Shown: positions 18,043 through 27,427, numbered from the stretch's first letter. The stretch is DNA of 64,000 nt from Chromatiaceae bacterium (GCA_024235255.1 JACKMT010000002.1:558001-622000); one strand, 5' to 3'. Program-made: numbers and translations. Notes: a model not told the origin generated them from the letters alone.

Positions 18043-19692
18043 ATGCGAGTACTATTTATATATACCGACATCGGCATATCAGTGGGCTATTCATGCGGTA
18101 TTGGTATCCTGTCCGCATACTTGAAAGAAAACGGCCACGAAACAAAACTGATCCATGTATCTGACGAGCTAGATTACTCGCTCGATATTGAAAAAATCGT
18201 CAAAGACATAAAAGAGTATGATCCAGGCCTCATAGCCTTCTCCAGCGTTACCAATCAATGGTTTTACGTAAAGATAATCGCGAAGTTTATTCGCCGCTCC
18301 TGCAGTACTCCGATAGTCGTTGGCGGGCATCATGCCAATGCAGCCGCTGAGGAGATTATTAAAGAGGATGCAGTCGATTTTGTGTGTAAAGGTGAAGGTG
18401 AGATTCCATTGTTGGAATTGGTCAATCGCATCGAACAGGGCAAATCGCTCGAATACATTCCCAACATGACGACAAAATGTCGTACCGAAACATTGGCAGT
18501 CTCCATGGCCGCCACCGGTACCGACGGCGCGATTCCAATAAGCATCGGCAGCTGCAGCAACCTTCCTTCGCCAAAAATCCATGCGCTCAATGACGAAATC
18601 AGTATTATCGCCAACCCGGTGGATCGCTGGATCGACGACCTCGATTCGCTCCCGTTTGAAGATCGCGAAGTATTTGATTATGACCGCATCGTCGAGACCC
18701 GCGATGGCTGGGCTGAAGTCATTGCGTCGCGCGGCTGCCCCTACGCCTGTACCTATTGTTTTAACGTGCCGTTTTTCGACATGTATAAAGACGACCTAAA
18801 AGAGACTGAGAAGAAGGTGAAGATGAAGGATTTCATCCGCCGGCGCAGTGTAGAGTCCACGGTAGCGATGCTGCAAAACGTCAGGGACAATAATCCTCAC
18901 GTGAAATCTTTCACATTTGTCGATGATGTTTTTGCCATCTACTCCCGTTGGCTGGCGGATCTGGCGCCACTATATGCGGAAAAAGTGGGCTTGCCATTCG
19001 CCGCTACGTCTCAACCACTCGCTTTCAATGAGAAGATAGCAGGACTGTTGAAAGAGATGGGATGCAAGGTTGTCAAGATGGGTGTTGAAGCTGGTGATCC
19101 TGAAATTCGCAACAAAGTGTTGAACAGAAACATCCCGGATAAGGTTCTAATCGACAGCTTCGAGCTGGCCAGAAAATACGGATTAAAACCTCAAGCGTTC
19201 AACATGATCGGCCTGCCTACTGAAACCCGAGAGAATATGTTGCGCACAGCCAGCCTCAATTCGCAACTGCGGGCGTATATAGTCTGGGTTTCCACTTTTA
19301 TGCCCTATCCAGGCACAGTATTGGATGTTTTCTGCAGAGAAAATGATCTGGTCGATGAGACACGCTGGGACGAAATTAAAAGCTATCGAGGGGGAAGCGT
19401 TCTCAAAGAGACTTCATACACCCATTTGGAACTGGAGCAGGTTCGTGTGCTGTTTCGCTGGTACCTCAACTATTACATGAACAACGAATGCTCTGAGACC
19501 TACAAGAAGAATATTGATGAACTTACCGCCATGAGTAAAGATAAGTGGATGTCCGGCGATGTTGAAAAAATATGGCAGGAAAGAGACCCGCAAATTGACG
19601 AAATGTTCAGGAAGCAGAAGGTCGACCACTATGTCGGAAAGAAGTATGTAAACATACTCTGGGCCAAGGAGTACGACTACGATCTTTCATGA
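18043..19692 (+). CDS. Cobalamin-binding radical SAM protein
   Basis: Class B-type radical SAM enzyme. Residues 1-140 form a B12-binding Rossmann domain (YSCGIGILSAYLKENGHE, then PIVVGGHHANAAAEEI), without the DxHxxG base-off motif, as is usual in this class. The radical SAM cluster motif is CPYACTYC with Cys232, Cys236 and Cys239. FVDDVFAIYSRW and KMGVEAGDPEIRN complete the TIM-barrel. A roughly 50-residue polar insert (about 145-195) separates the two domains. Family members methylate unactivated carbons or cyclise substrates; the substrate here is unknown. The next genes encode a CxxC protein, a Rieske protein and a flavoprotein on the same strand, suggesting one biosynthetic pathway. Confidence 0.88.
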   Translation: MRVLFIYTDIGISVGYSCGIGILSAYLKENGHETKLIHVSDELDYSLDIEKIVKDIKEYDPGLIAFSSVTNQWFYVKIIAKFIRRSCSTPIVVGGHHANAAAEEIIKEDAVDFVCKGEGEIPLLELVNRIEQGKSLEYIPNMTTKCRTETLAVSMAATGTDGAIPISIGSCSNLPSPKIHALNDEISIIANPVDRWIDDLDSLPFEDREVFDYDRIVETRDGWAEVIASRGCPYACTYCFNVPFFDMYKDDLKETEKKVKMKDFIRRRSVESTVAMLQNVRDNNPHVKSFTFVDDVFAIYSRWLADLAPLYAEKVGLPFAATSQPLAFNEKIAGLLKEMGCKVVKMGVEAGDPEIRNKVLNRNIPDKVLIDSFELARKYGLKPQAFNMIGLPTETRENMLRTASLNSQLRAYIVWVSTFMPYPGTVLDVFCRENDLVDETRWDEIKSYRGGSVLKETSYTHLELEQVRVLFRWYLNYYMNNECSETYKKNIDELTAMSKDKWMSGDVEKIWQERDPQIDEMFRKQKVDHYVGKKYVNILWAKEYDYDLS

Positions 19693-19749
19693 TCCGACTC
19701 TTTATAGTTTGCGGACAAGTTAATCGGCACTCTTCCGAGGCGCTAGAAA

Positions 19750-19995
19750 ATGCTATGTAGCCAAAGTCATGAAATGACGGAAAAGGGACGCTCCAGAGAA
19801 ACGAAGACAGTCGAGGAGATTGTCTATGTAAAGGAACGAATAAAACACTTTAACCGTGAAGGTTCTGAATATTGGGCGGAGATCGATGTACCTGATCTGG
19901 TGGAAAAGCAGGTCGAGGTAGAGCGGGTAAACTTTGTTTGTGCTCAATGTGGTGAGGAAAAGACCATCGAAGAACGGGTATTATCCAATAGCTAG
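19750..19995 (+). CDS. Small charged protein with CxxC motif
   Basis: An 81-residue protein, strongly charged (VEEIVYVKERIKHFNREGSEYWAEIDVPDLVEKQVEVERVNF) and ending in a CAQCGEE zinc-ribbon-like half-site. A second start, MTEKGRS at 19774, would remove the upstream Cys. No family is recognised. It lies 58 bp after the radical SAM gene and about 110 bp before the Rieske gene on the same strand. The coding-like residue pattern and position argue that it is real; a metal-binding accessory role is a guess. Confidence 0.55.
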   Translation: MLCSQSHEMTEKGRSRETKTVEEIVYVKERIKHFNREGSEYWAEIDVPDLVEKQVEVERVNFVCAQCGEEKTIEERVLSNS

Positions 19996-20106
19996 TTTTC
20001 GCCTCTTTACTCTTTTTCGGTTTATAAATATTTTTAGTACTCTATGCTCACAGCGATAGTTTTACTATTGTTTTGTACCTTACTGAATTGAATTGTTGTG
20101 GTGAAT

Positions 20107-20481
20107 ATGTCAGAAAATGGTTGGATTAAGGCAGCACATGTTGACGACTTGGGGCCGAATGAGGGGTTTGAAACCGACGTCGAGATCGATGGAGAGACCA
20201 TTGGCCTCTTTTTTATAAACGGTAATTACTACGCTCTGGGCGAATGCACACATGAGCAAGGGCCGTTATGCCAGGGAATAATTGAAGGCACCACGGTCAT
20301 GTGCCCTTGGCATTCTGCAAAGTTTGATATTACAACTGGAAAAAACATCGATTTTCCTTCCGCATGCAGGGTTACAGGGAATGTTTCGGTAGGCACCAAC
20401 GATGAGTTTGAGTCACTCCCTGATTGCAATACCTACAAGGTTAAGGTGGATGGGGACGATATTTATGTAAAGAAAAACTAG
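20107..20481 (+). CDS. Rieske-type [2Fe-2S] ferredoxin
   Basis: A soluble electron carrier. Ligands are in the order Cys47-x-His49 (CTHEQGPL) and Cys66-x2-His69 (CPWHSAKFD), the standard Rieske spacing. The intervening and following beta-strands (GETIGLFFINGNYYALG, then YKVKVDGDDIYVKK) match the nitrite-reductase small-subunit/dioxygenase-ferredoxin class. Two GTG codons lie 6 and 9 bp upstream of the chosen ATG. It has no membrane anchor. Next to a radical SAM enzyme and an FAD oxidoreductase it probably delivers electrons to one of them or to an oxygenase coded elsewhere. Confidence 0.9.
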   Translation: MSENGWIKAAHVDDLGPNEGFETDVEIDGETIGLFFINGNYYALGECTHEQGPLCQGIIEGTTVMCPWHSAKFDITTGKNIDFPSACRVTGNVSVGTNDEFESLPDCNTYKVKVDGDDIYVKKN

Positions 20482-20503
20482 TCATTCATCGATCACTAAA
20501 GAA

Positions 20504-21793
20504 ATGTTAGAGAACAGTACAATCATACTTGGTGGGGGGCTTGCCGGACTGGCAGCATCGGTTTACAGCGAAGCACCCATATTTGAGGCTGAGGATCACA
20601 TAGGCGGAGTCGCCGCTTCCGACACTGTAGATGGATTCACTTTTGACCGCGGCATCCACATCCTGCAAACTCAGAATACAAGCGTCATCAACTTGCTGAA
20701 CGATATCGGTGTTGACATGCTCACGCATGATCGTCACGCCTATATCTACTCCCATGAAACTTATACCGCATACCCCTTTCAGGTAAACACCGCTGGCTTG
20801 CCTATTGGACTGCGTATCAAGTGCCTGTGGGACTTCATTAACCGTGGGCGGGAGCAAGATCCGGCAAACTATGAAGAGTGGATGTACCGAACCATCGGGA
20901 AAGGGTTTTCCGAAACCTTCCTGATACCATACAGTGAAAAATTCTGGATGGTCAACCCTAAGGAGATGACTTTCGAATGGACCGGCAACAGAGTTCCAAA
21001 ACCCAATCTGTTGCAGGTCTTTCGTGGTGCCTTATGGAGCAAACAAACAAAGATTGGCACCAACCCAACCTTTCGCTATCCAGTAGCTGCTGCCGGATAT
21101 GGGGCTATCGCTGAAGCTATGCAAACAAAAGCCGGCACCATTAATCTTCAATACCGCGCTGAAAGAATCGATCTACGGAATAAGGTTGTTCATTTTACCA
21201 ACGGTGAACAAGTCAAATATGACACGCTTATAAGCACTATCCCTCTACCGGAGCTAATTCGCATCTGCCCCGAAGCGCCTGATAGTATAAGAGCAGCGGC
21301 ATCTCATTTACGCACTAACAGTATCAAGGTTGTCAACCTAGGCATAGATCGTCCCAATATATCACCTAATCACTGGGTGCATTTTCCCGAAAAAGATATA
21401 AGTTTCTTCCGCTTGAGCTATCCACATAACTTCTCCGAAAATGTAACTCCACCAGGCATGTCGTCCATATCCGCTGAGGTTTCCTACTCAAGGAGTAATC
21501 CGCCCGATAATGAGCAACTGCTGCAGAAGGTCATCAAAGATCTGATTAAAGTAAAAGCACTGGAGGCTGATGCACCTGTCGCGACGACGATGGTAAAAGA
21601 TATCCCATATGCCTATTGCATCTACGACAAGCAGCGTAAGTCTTCCATAAAGGTCATCCATGACTGGTTATCCAGCGTTAATGTAATTCCTAGCGGGCGT
21701 TATGGCTTATGGACATATTTCTGGAGCGACGAGGCTATTCTCAGTGGCAAGCGCTCGGCGGAGAAACTATTGGAAACGAGAAAAGCAGCGTAA
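20504..21793 (+). CDS. FAD-dependent protoporphyrinogen oxidase/UDP-galactopyranose mutase-like flavoprotein
   Basis: The N terminus has the FAD-binding dinucleotide motif IILGGGLAGLAASVY, followed by the GG-type signature HIGGVAASDTVDGFTFDRGIHIL. PYSEKFWMVNPKEMTFEW resembles the substrate-binding helix of UGM- and HemY-type proteins. The C-terminal return to FAD is SGRYGLWTYFWSDEAILSG. Length is 429 aa. It belongs to the broad NAD(P)-binding/amine-oxidase superfamily. It could be a desaturase, a sugar mutase or a redox partner, and sequence alone does not choose. It is 22 bp after the Rieske gene. Confidence 0.8.
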   Translation: MLENSTIILGGGLAGLAASVYSEAPIFEAEDHIGGVAASDTVDGFTFDRGIHILQTQNTSVINLLNDIGVDMLTHDRHAYIYSHETYTAYPFQVNTAGLPIGLRIKCLWDFINRGREQDPANYEEWMYRTIGKGFSETFLIPYSEKFWMVNPKEMTFEWTGNRVPKPNLLQVFRGALWSKQTKIGTNPTFRYPVAAAGYGAIAEAMQTKAGTINLQYRAERIDLRNKVVHFTNGEQVKYDTLISTIPLPELIRICPEAPDSIRAAASHLRTNSIKVVNLGIDRPNISPNHWVHFPEKDISFFRLSYPHNFSENVTPPGMSSISAEVSYSRSNPPDNEQLLQKVIKDLIKVKALEADAPVATTMVKDIPYAYCIYDKQRKSSIKVIHDWLSSVNVIPSGRYGLWTYFWSDEAILSGKRSAEKLLETRKAA

Positions 21794-21870
21794 CATCCCC
21801 ATCATCAAAACAGGAATGTTTATTTTCCGCTGTCCGGTGAGTGTTAACTTCACTCTGGTTCTTCGATTTT

Positions 21871-22731
21871 TCATTCTGCCGTTGTCAGTTCCAACTCAAT
21901 TACACCCCCAAGATTTCTGCTGTGAAATCGTATCGGCAGCCGCCGCTCGTCATCGCTTAACCAGACACGGACTGCGTAACCCCGGTCTCCTGCAGATACA
22001 AAGTTCGGCGAGAATCTCAATCGAAAAGCTGCAATGGGCCGGCCGTCTATAATCAGTTTCTCTTTCGCTTCAATGGCTATGTTGTAGCCCAGCAGGTCTT
22101 TTCCATTAGACACCGCTAACTCTATGCTCCCGCCCGTCTGCAGTGGACGGTGGCGCACAGCATACAGCATCGTAAGCCGGTCCAGTACGTTGCTTTCAGT
22201 CAACCGGAAAACCCCTCTCTCCCGGAACCCTGCTGTCTGTTGCAGGCGAATTACCTGGCGTACAAAGTCGGGCAGTACCAGCGAATCCGCACCTTCAGTC
22301 TGCTGCTCTTTGCGGTAGCGCCGAACCTCCCCCTCCCTTCGATTGAACCAGAGCAGCTCGTGCCGGCTGTCGGATGTCCGCTTTCGCATATCTACGACCG
22401 CCGTATAGCTCAGCCTGGGATCAAACCAGCTGTGGTAATCGAATCGAAAGGGATAAAACGACTCCATGCGGGGAAACGGCTCGGTGGTGACACGCAAAGA
22501 AGCATGCCGCAGCTGCTCACCAGCAACTGTTTCAACGCCGGGATGAAGGCGCAGGGTGGTTTGGGCAATCTCTACCGGTAGAAAAGCCGATAACAACCCC
22601 TGGTAGGTTACTTTATAGACAAGGGTTTCGCCTCCGGCCTGAAGCAGGCCGTCTGCCGATTGAACAGCCTGCAGCTGCAACAAAAGCAACAGTAAAATAC
22701 AAGGCAGAACAGATCCCGGTTTCAGCTTCAT
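21871..22731 (-). CDS. DUF3108 periplasmic protein
   Basis: A 286-residue exported protein with a signal peptide (VLPCILLLLLLQLQAVQSA) and a DUF3108 beta-barrel-like fold. Family landmarks are LVYKVTYQGLLSAFLPVEIAQ near the N terminus, FRFDYHSWFDPRLSYT in the centre, and VRVWLSDDERRLPIRFHSRNLGGVIELEL at the C terminus. Members of this family are widespread in gammaproteobacteria and of unsettled function. It is convergent with the flavoprotein gene and unlinked to it. Confidence 0.85.
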   Translation of the reverse strand: MKLKPGSVLPCILLLLLLQLQAVQSADGLLQAGGETLVYKVTYQGLLSAFLPVEIAQTTLRLHPGVETVAGEQLRHASLRVTTEPFPRMESFYPFRFDYHSWFDPRLSYTAVVDMRKRTSDSRHELLWFNRREGEVRRYRKEQQTEGADSLVLPDFVRQVIRLQQTAGFRERGVFRLTESNVLDRLTMLYAVRHRPLQTGGSIELAVSNGKDLLGYNIAIEAKEKLIIDGRPIAAFRLRFSPNFVSAGDRGYAVRVWLSDDERRLPIRFHSRNLGGVIELELTTAE

Positions 22732-22877
22732 CCGCTATAAATTTTCAAGCGTGTGCGGTTTTTTTCACAGAGAGGGGCACAGTAAGCTTCTCTATCTATA
22801 GCAGTCAACAGAGGTTTTTTAAGCAGCCTTCACTATAAGAACTCGTCCGCTTTCCCCAGTTCCCGATTATCGGCGAT

Positions 22878-23258
22878 TCAGATTTGCCGCCGTTCAACAA
22901 ATTCAAGTGCATTGCCATCCGGGTCGCGGCAAAAAAGTGCGTTCCGTCCAGATCTGCTCCGCGTGTAGGAGATACCGGCCGAATCGAGCGAAGCGGTGAT
23001 CTCTTTCAAGCTCTCAACAACCAGTGCGACATGCCGGTCCCGCCCGCCGTGAGCAGGGCGCCCCTGCAGCGGATCAGGGTTGGGGAGCTCCATCAGATGA
23101 ATCTGCTGCTCACCCACCTCCATCCAGACGCCGGGAAAGCCCAGATCGGGTCGTTGTGCATTGACCTCCAATCCCAATACGCCCTGATAGAACAGAAGTG
23201 AGTTTACGAGGTTACCAACCAACAAGGTCGCGTGATGGATTCCGTAAACAAGAGGCAT
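22878..23258 (-). CDS. VOC (glyoxalase/bleomycin-resistance/dioxygenase) family protein
   Basis: A 126-residue single vicinal-oxygen-chelate module. It starts GIHHATLLVGNLVNSLLFYQGVLGL and ends with CRDPDGNALEFVERR; the metal ligands are probably His8/9, His in HVALVV, and the Glu of LEFVE. It is preceded by the good ribosome-binding site AGGTGA. The pattern resembles the YaeR/glyoxalase I-like group, but the substrate cannot be called. Confidence 0.85.
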   Translation of the reverse strand: MPLVYGIHHATLLVGNLVNSLLFYQGVLGLEVNAQRPDLGFPGVWMEVGEQQIHLMELPNPDPLQGRPAHGGRDRHVALVVESLKEITASLDSAGISYTRSRSGRNALFCRDPDGNALEFVERRQI

Positions 23259-23437
23259 GGGTTATCACCTTTTTTTACTGCGCTTACACTTAAACCCGCC
23301 GGATGCTCACCGGCTAGGATATTATGGAGTAAAAGGCGAGAAGGCGGAGAATTCTGCCAACCGAGAGCAGCTCCCTTTAAATTGCCGACGAGACGGAAAC
23401 GCTGTCGGCAAGGCAATCAATGCAAAATCCCTGGTGG

Positions 23438-24322
23438 TCATGCATCCCTGTACTTTTCATCCTCCGCCTGCTGCTGGCGTGAAATTTCGGCCTGGCGGCG
23501 CGCCTCCCAAACCTCCTGCCGGTTCTTCACACGCTCCTCCCAGGCTCCCTCTCTCTCCGAAATGGTGCGCTCACCGAAAAATGCCTGGCGCATGAAACGC
23601 ACGCCGAACTGCATCAACGAGATATCCTCCTTCTCGAACACTTCGTAAGCCGAATCTTCAAGTTGATAGGTACTGCGAAAGTTTTCACTTAATACGAAGC
23701 GGCGAAAGCGGTCCATGTCATAAGAGCACATGAAGAACAACTGCAGCGTTGCTTCCGGCGGGCGCCCGACGGTTGGCCCCATGGAGCGGCGTTTCAACAT
23801 CAACTGCATCCACTCCCGGTTCATTTCATCATACTGCGCCGTCTCCTGCTCCTTCAGATACTCGGCGATATTCTGCTCCTTCACCTCCTCGTGACCCTTG
23901 CAGTGATCCTCCCGCACCAGAAAGTAGTGTGTCTCGTCGGTCTTGGAGCCAGTCGAAAGCATCGACATATGGCCAAGCGGATAGTAACGGCAGGCAGTTG
24001 GACGGTCGCTGTAGACGCTGCATCCCTCGTCGTTCATGAATTTACAGACACCCTCGTCGGTGGTTTTCAGCTTGGCACCGGGCAGTCCATCCTTGTCCAT
24101 CTTGAATGGGACTGTGTGATCCTTGAGGAAATCCGTCGAGCTCTTTCCCAACCGATCCTTGAGACGGATTACATCGTAGGGCGTCAGCGTGATATCGGCC
24201 CTCTTGCAGCATGCATTGAAACAGGAGATGCCCTTGTGGCAACGGAATTTCAGCCTGGAACCCAGATCCAGCATTTGCGGCACCAGGTTACTCTCAAAGG
24301 GTATGTCGAATTTTTCACTCAT
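23438..24322 (-). CDS. YkgJ-family cysteine-cluster protein
   Basis: A CxxxCxxCC-type metal-binding protein of the YkgJ/UPF0153 class. The Cys set is FRCHKGISCFNACCKRADI near residues 20-38, with GVCKFMNDEGCSVYSDRPTACRYYPLG downstream, together likely binding a metal or Fe-S cluster. The C-terminal third is charged and coiled-coil-like, unusual for the family. The ATG of MSEKFDIPF was chosen because GGAG lies about 10 bp upstream; a 13-residue extension is open but lacks a signal. It lies downstream of aprA, separated by a strong terminator, so it is probably a separate unit. Role unknown. Confidence 0.8.
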   Translation of the reverse strand: MSEKFDIPFESNLVPQMLDLGSRLKFRCHKGISCFNACCKRADITLTPYDVIRLKDRLGKSSTDFLKDHTVPFKMDKDGLPGAKLKTTDEGVCKFMNDEGCSVYSDRPTACRYYPLGHMSMLSTGSKTDETHYFLVREDHCKGHEEVKEQNIAEYLKEQETAQYDEMNREWMQLMLKRRSMGPTVGRPPEATLQLFFMCSYDMDRFRRFVLSENFRSTYQLEDSAYEVFEKEDISLMQFGVRFMRQAFFGERTISEREGAWEERVKNRQEVWEARRQAEISRQQQAEDEKYRDA

Positions 24323-24512
24323 GATTGAAGGGCTCCGATAGAAAATCGGTGGGATCGTCATTATCTGTCAGTAGAAGCGGTCCCGGTGTTTCAAGGGATA
24401 AAAAACCGGCGATCAGGATCGATCTTACTCCCCATCGTGGGAACAGAAAACTCCAGGCTGATATGGTTGGAATTAAAGGGTTGGAAAAAACCACAACTCG
24501 TTGGATCAGAGA

Positions 24513-24546
24513 TAAAAAAGTCCGGACACCGGCAGGTGCCCGGACT
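24513..24546 (-). terminator. Rho-independent terminator of aprBA
   Basis: The hairpin starts 20 bp beyond the aprA stop. An AGTCCGG/CCGGACT stem continues into CACC/GGTG around a GGCA loop, with one mismatch. On the minus strand it is followed directly by TTTTTTA. Confidence 0.9.
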
Positions 24547-24565
24547 CAATCAAGCCGTCAGTCGG

Positions 24566-26572
24566 TTAGTGGCTTGCTGCTTTGAACAACTTGGATTTAT
24601 CGACCAGATCGACATGGGCGCGCTTGAAGCAGGTCCAGGTTTTGGTAGCCTTGTCGTAAATCGAGTTGACGAAGCAGTGCCAGTTCTCCTCGTCGACGAA
24701 GTTCTTGTCGGCGCGGTAGTAGAAGCCCGGATAACGGGACTCCTGACGGAACTGAATGTGCTTCATATGGGCTTCCGCAGTCAGGATGCGGTGATAGTTC
24801 TCCCATGCGCGCAGCAGCTCGTGCAGATCCTTGGCACGCATCTTCTGCGCGTCTTCCTTCAGCATCTCCAGCTTCTGCTCGGCCAGATCGAGCATGTGCT
24901 CGTTGGTCGTGTAGTAGGTGGCCACGCCGGCAACGTACTCGTCCATGATCTTCTGCAGGCGGAACTGCAGCATGCGCGGGGTGATGTAGTTGGGGTTCAC
25001 ATCGATCGCGGTGCTGTAGTCCTTGAACTCCAGGAAGTTCTTGACCGGCTTGTAGATCTCGGCGACCAGATCCTCGACGCTGGCGTCCAGCTCGGGCTTG
25101 TGGTCCTTGTTATCCATGACGAACTTGACCATCGCCTTGGCGGCCATGCGGCCCTCGGCATGGGAGCCGGAGGAGAACTTGTGGCCGGAAGCGCCGACGC
25201 CGTCAGCGGCAGTAAACAGGCCTTTAACGGTGGTCATGCCGCGGTAGCCCCAGTTCCAACCGGAAGGCAGGTGCTCGGGAACGCCGGCTTCGGTCTCTTC
25301 GGTGGGAGCACCGACATCTTCCGGACCGGAGACCCAGATACCGCAGCAACCGGAGTGAGAGCCCAGCAGGTAGGGTTCGGTCGGCATCAGCTCGGAGTTC
25401 TTCTTCTCCGGCTCGATGTTCTCACCGGCCCAGATGCCGCACTGTCCGATACACATATCAAGAAAGTCTTCCCAGGCTTCGGCTTCCAGATGCTTCACTT
25501 CACGCGGCGACAGGGTTTCGCGCAGGTTGGCAAGCGCGGTGACGGTATCCATCCAGATCGGGCCACGGCCTTCGCGCATCTCTTTCAGCATCAGGTGGTT
25601 GCGCAGGCAGGAGGCGGGAACTGCAGCTTGACCATAGGGAGGATAGTCGTCCAGCATCGCCTTGTTGCGCGTCATGTAGGTCTCGCCGAAGGCGTTGGTG
25701 GCCTGGGATTTGAACAGCAGGAACCAGGCACCGACCGGACCGTAACCATCTTTGAAGCGGGTCGGTACGAAGCGATTTTCCATCAGCGTCAGCTCGGCGC
25801 CGGCTTCGGCCGCCATCGCATAGGTCGAACCTGCATTCCAGACCGGATACCAGGCGCGGCCCTGGCCCTCGCCCACGGAGCGGGGACGGAAAATGTTGAC
25901 GCAGCCGCCGGCTACCAGCAGGCAGGCTTTGAACTTGTAGACCATCACCTGATCTTCGCGTACCGAGAATCCGACCGCACCGGCAACCCGGTTCTTGTCG
26001 TTCTTGTCGTTGACCAGCTTGACGATAAAGATACGCTCCTGGATGTTATCCATACCCAGCGCTTTCTTGGCAGCTTCGGCAACGATCCACTTGTAGGACT
26101 CGCCGTTGATCATGATCTGCCACTTACCGGAGCGGACCGGTTTGCCGCCATCTTTCAGCGGAGTCATGCCTTTGGAACCGTCGTGGCGCTCGCCATTCTC
26201 GTCCAGCTTCCAGATCGGCAGGCCCCACTCCTCAAACAGATGCACCGACTCGTCGACGTGGCGGCCCAGATCGTAAGCCAGGTCGTCGCGGGTGATACCC
26301 ATCAGGTCGTTGGAGACCATGCGGGCATAGTCGGCCGGATCCTGCTCGGATCCGATGTAAGTGTTGATCGCCGACAGGCCCTGGGCCACGGCGCCGGAAC
26401 GGTCCATGGCGGCCTTGTCGACCAGTTTCACTTTAATATCCACACCCTCTTTTTTCGCTGCGTCCAGCCAGGGACCCAGCTCATAGGCCGCGCCACAAGC
26501 GCCCATGCCACCACCGATGATGAGGATGTCTACCTCTTCTTCGATGACTTCAGGATTTCCAAATTCAGCCAT
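24566..26572 (-). CDS. aprA: Adenylylsulfate (APS) reductase alpha subunit
   Basis: The FAD-containing catalytic subunit of dissimilatory APS reductase, which in sulfur oxidisers runs in reverse, joining sulfite and AMP to form APS in the cytoplasm. The FAD site is DILIIGGGMGACGAAYELG. Downstream RSGAVAQGLSAINTYIG and the region RFVPTRFKDGYGPVGAW match AprA over its full length, about 668 aa. GAGGTG sits 6 bp before the chosen ATG; a GTG 9 bp upstream is less likely. aprB precedes it by 56 bp. Neither aprM nor qmo/hdr electron-transfer genes are adjacent, so the membrane partner must lie elsewhere. Confidence 0.97.
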   Translation of the reverse strand: MAEFGNPEVIEEEVDILIIGGGMGACGAAYELGPWLDAAKKEGVDIKVKLVDKAAMDRSGAVAQGLSAINTYIGSEQDPADYARMVSNDLMGITRDDLAYDLGRHVDESVHLFEEWGLPIWKLDENGERHDGSKGMTPLKDGGKPVRSGKWQIMINGESYKWIVAEAAKKALGMDNIQERIFIVKLVNDKNDKNRVAGAVGFSVREDQVMVYKFKACLLVAGGCVNIFRPRSVGEGQGRAWYPVWNAGSTYAMAAEAGAELTLMENRFVPTRFKDGYGPVGAWFLLFKSQATNAFGETYMTRNKAMLDDYPPYGQAAVPASCLRNHLMLKEMREGRGPIWMDTVTALANLRETLSPREVKHLEAEAWEDFLDMCIGQCGIWAGENIEPEKKNSELMPTEPYLLGSHSGCCGIWVSGPEDVGAPTEETEAGVPEHLPSGWNWGYRGMTTVKGLFTAADGVGASGHKFSSGSHAEGRMAAKAMVKFVMDNKDHKPELDASVEDLVAEIYKPVKNFLEFKDYSTAIDVNPNYITPRMLQFRLQKIMDEYVAGVATYYTTNEHMLDLAEQKLEMLKEDAQKMRAKDLHELLRAWENYHRILTAEAHMKHIQFRQESRYPGFYYRADKNFVDEENWHCFVNSIYDKATKTWTCFKRAHVDLVDKSKLFKAASH

Positions 26573-26628
26573 TTCATTCACCTCAAAAGATAAAATATTC
26601 TGTTCCAGATTCCAGTTTGATTCTGCCG

Positions 26629-27096
26629 TTACTTACGGATCAGTTCTGCCGGGTTGCCCGCGCGGAAACCGTTGACCTGTACAAAATAACCGGGTTCGCT
26701 GATCTTCGAGATATCAGCTTCTGGCTTGCCGCCGTAAGGATCGATTGAACCTTCAGGGGTAGTGCGGATGGGGAATTTGAAACGCTTCATGGTGCCATTG
26801 CGGAATTTGATGGTCCACATGATCGAGTCGGTACCGCGCAGGGGCTGTACTGAAGCACCCAACGGCACGATGTCGGCGTAGGGACGCGCTTCAATCGCCT
26901 GCTGCGGACAGATCTTAATGCAGGAATAGCACTCCCAGCACTGATCGGGCTCCTGATTGAAGGACTTCATGGCATGGCCGGTCAGCGAGCCATCCATGTC
27001 CAGTTTCATCAAGTCATGTGGGCAGATGTACATGCAAGCAGTCTTATCCTGGCCCTTGCAGCCATCGCATTTCTCAGTACGCACAAATGTAGGCAT
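26629..27096 (-). CDS. aprB: Adenylylsulfate (APS) reductase beta subunit
   Basis: An electron-transfer subunit with two [4Fe-4S] clusters. The N-terminal ligands are CDGCKGQDKTACMYICPHDLM, and the second set is CWECYSCIKICPQQAIE. The C-terminal tail (residues about 105-155, WTIKFRNGTMKRFKFPIRT) wraps around AprA in known structures. Length (155 aa) is normal. AGGAGA lies 10 bp before the ATG. It is the first gene of the aprBA unit; a candidate FNR-type site lies about 330 bp upstream. Confidence 0.97.
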   Translation of the reverse strand: MPTFVRTEKCDGCKGQDKTACMYICPHDLMKLDMDGSLTGHAMKSFNQEPDQCWECYSCIKICPQQAIEARPYADIVPLGASVQPLRGTDSIMWTIKFRNGTMKRFKFPIRTTPEGSIDPYGGKPEADISKISEPGYFVQVNGFRAGNPAELIRK

Positions 27097-27375
27097 GGTA
27101 CTTTTTTCTCCTAAGTTTCACTTTGAGTGAATTACCCGTCACCGTTATTGATGACGATATCTTGAGTAATCATCACCCGAGTGGAAACCGGGTAGAGAAC
27201 TCGATAATCTTCGGCCATGTTCCGGATTGTGAACCGCTTGTCTCCTGCCGATCGGGGAAGCGGCAGCTCGGTCAACCCGGTTACAGGGTTGATAAACATA
27301 TATAGTCAAAGCATAAAGTGCCAAACAAACCTTTTGGTCTCTGCATAAACTAGGTTTATTCCATTGACTGTATTG

Positions 27376-27395
27376 AAAAAATCCTCTATCAGAGG
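27376..27395 (-). terminator. Probable terminator after the PhoU-NhaD-CBS unit
   Basis: CCTCT-GAT-AGAGG hairpin followed on the minus strand by ATTTTTT, about 150 bp past the CBS gene. The stem is short (5-6 bp), so termination may be partial, which would let some transcripts read into aprBA. Confidence 0.45.
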
Positions 27396-27427
27396 GGTTA
27401 AATCAATACCCATTCGGGATAGTTTTG

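Noticed and set aside
24386..26593. Long plus-strand open frame (about 735 codons) opposite aprA
   Set aside because: It lies antisense to the well-supported aprA gene, has low-complexity Val/Gly/His-rich sequence with no motif, and exists because of aprA codon bias.
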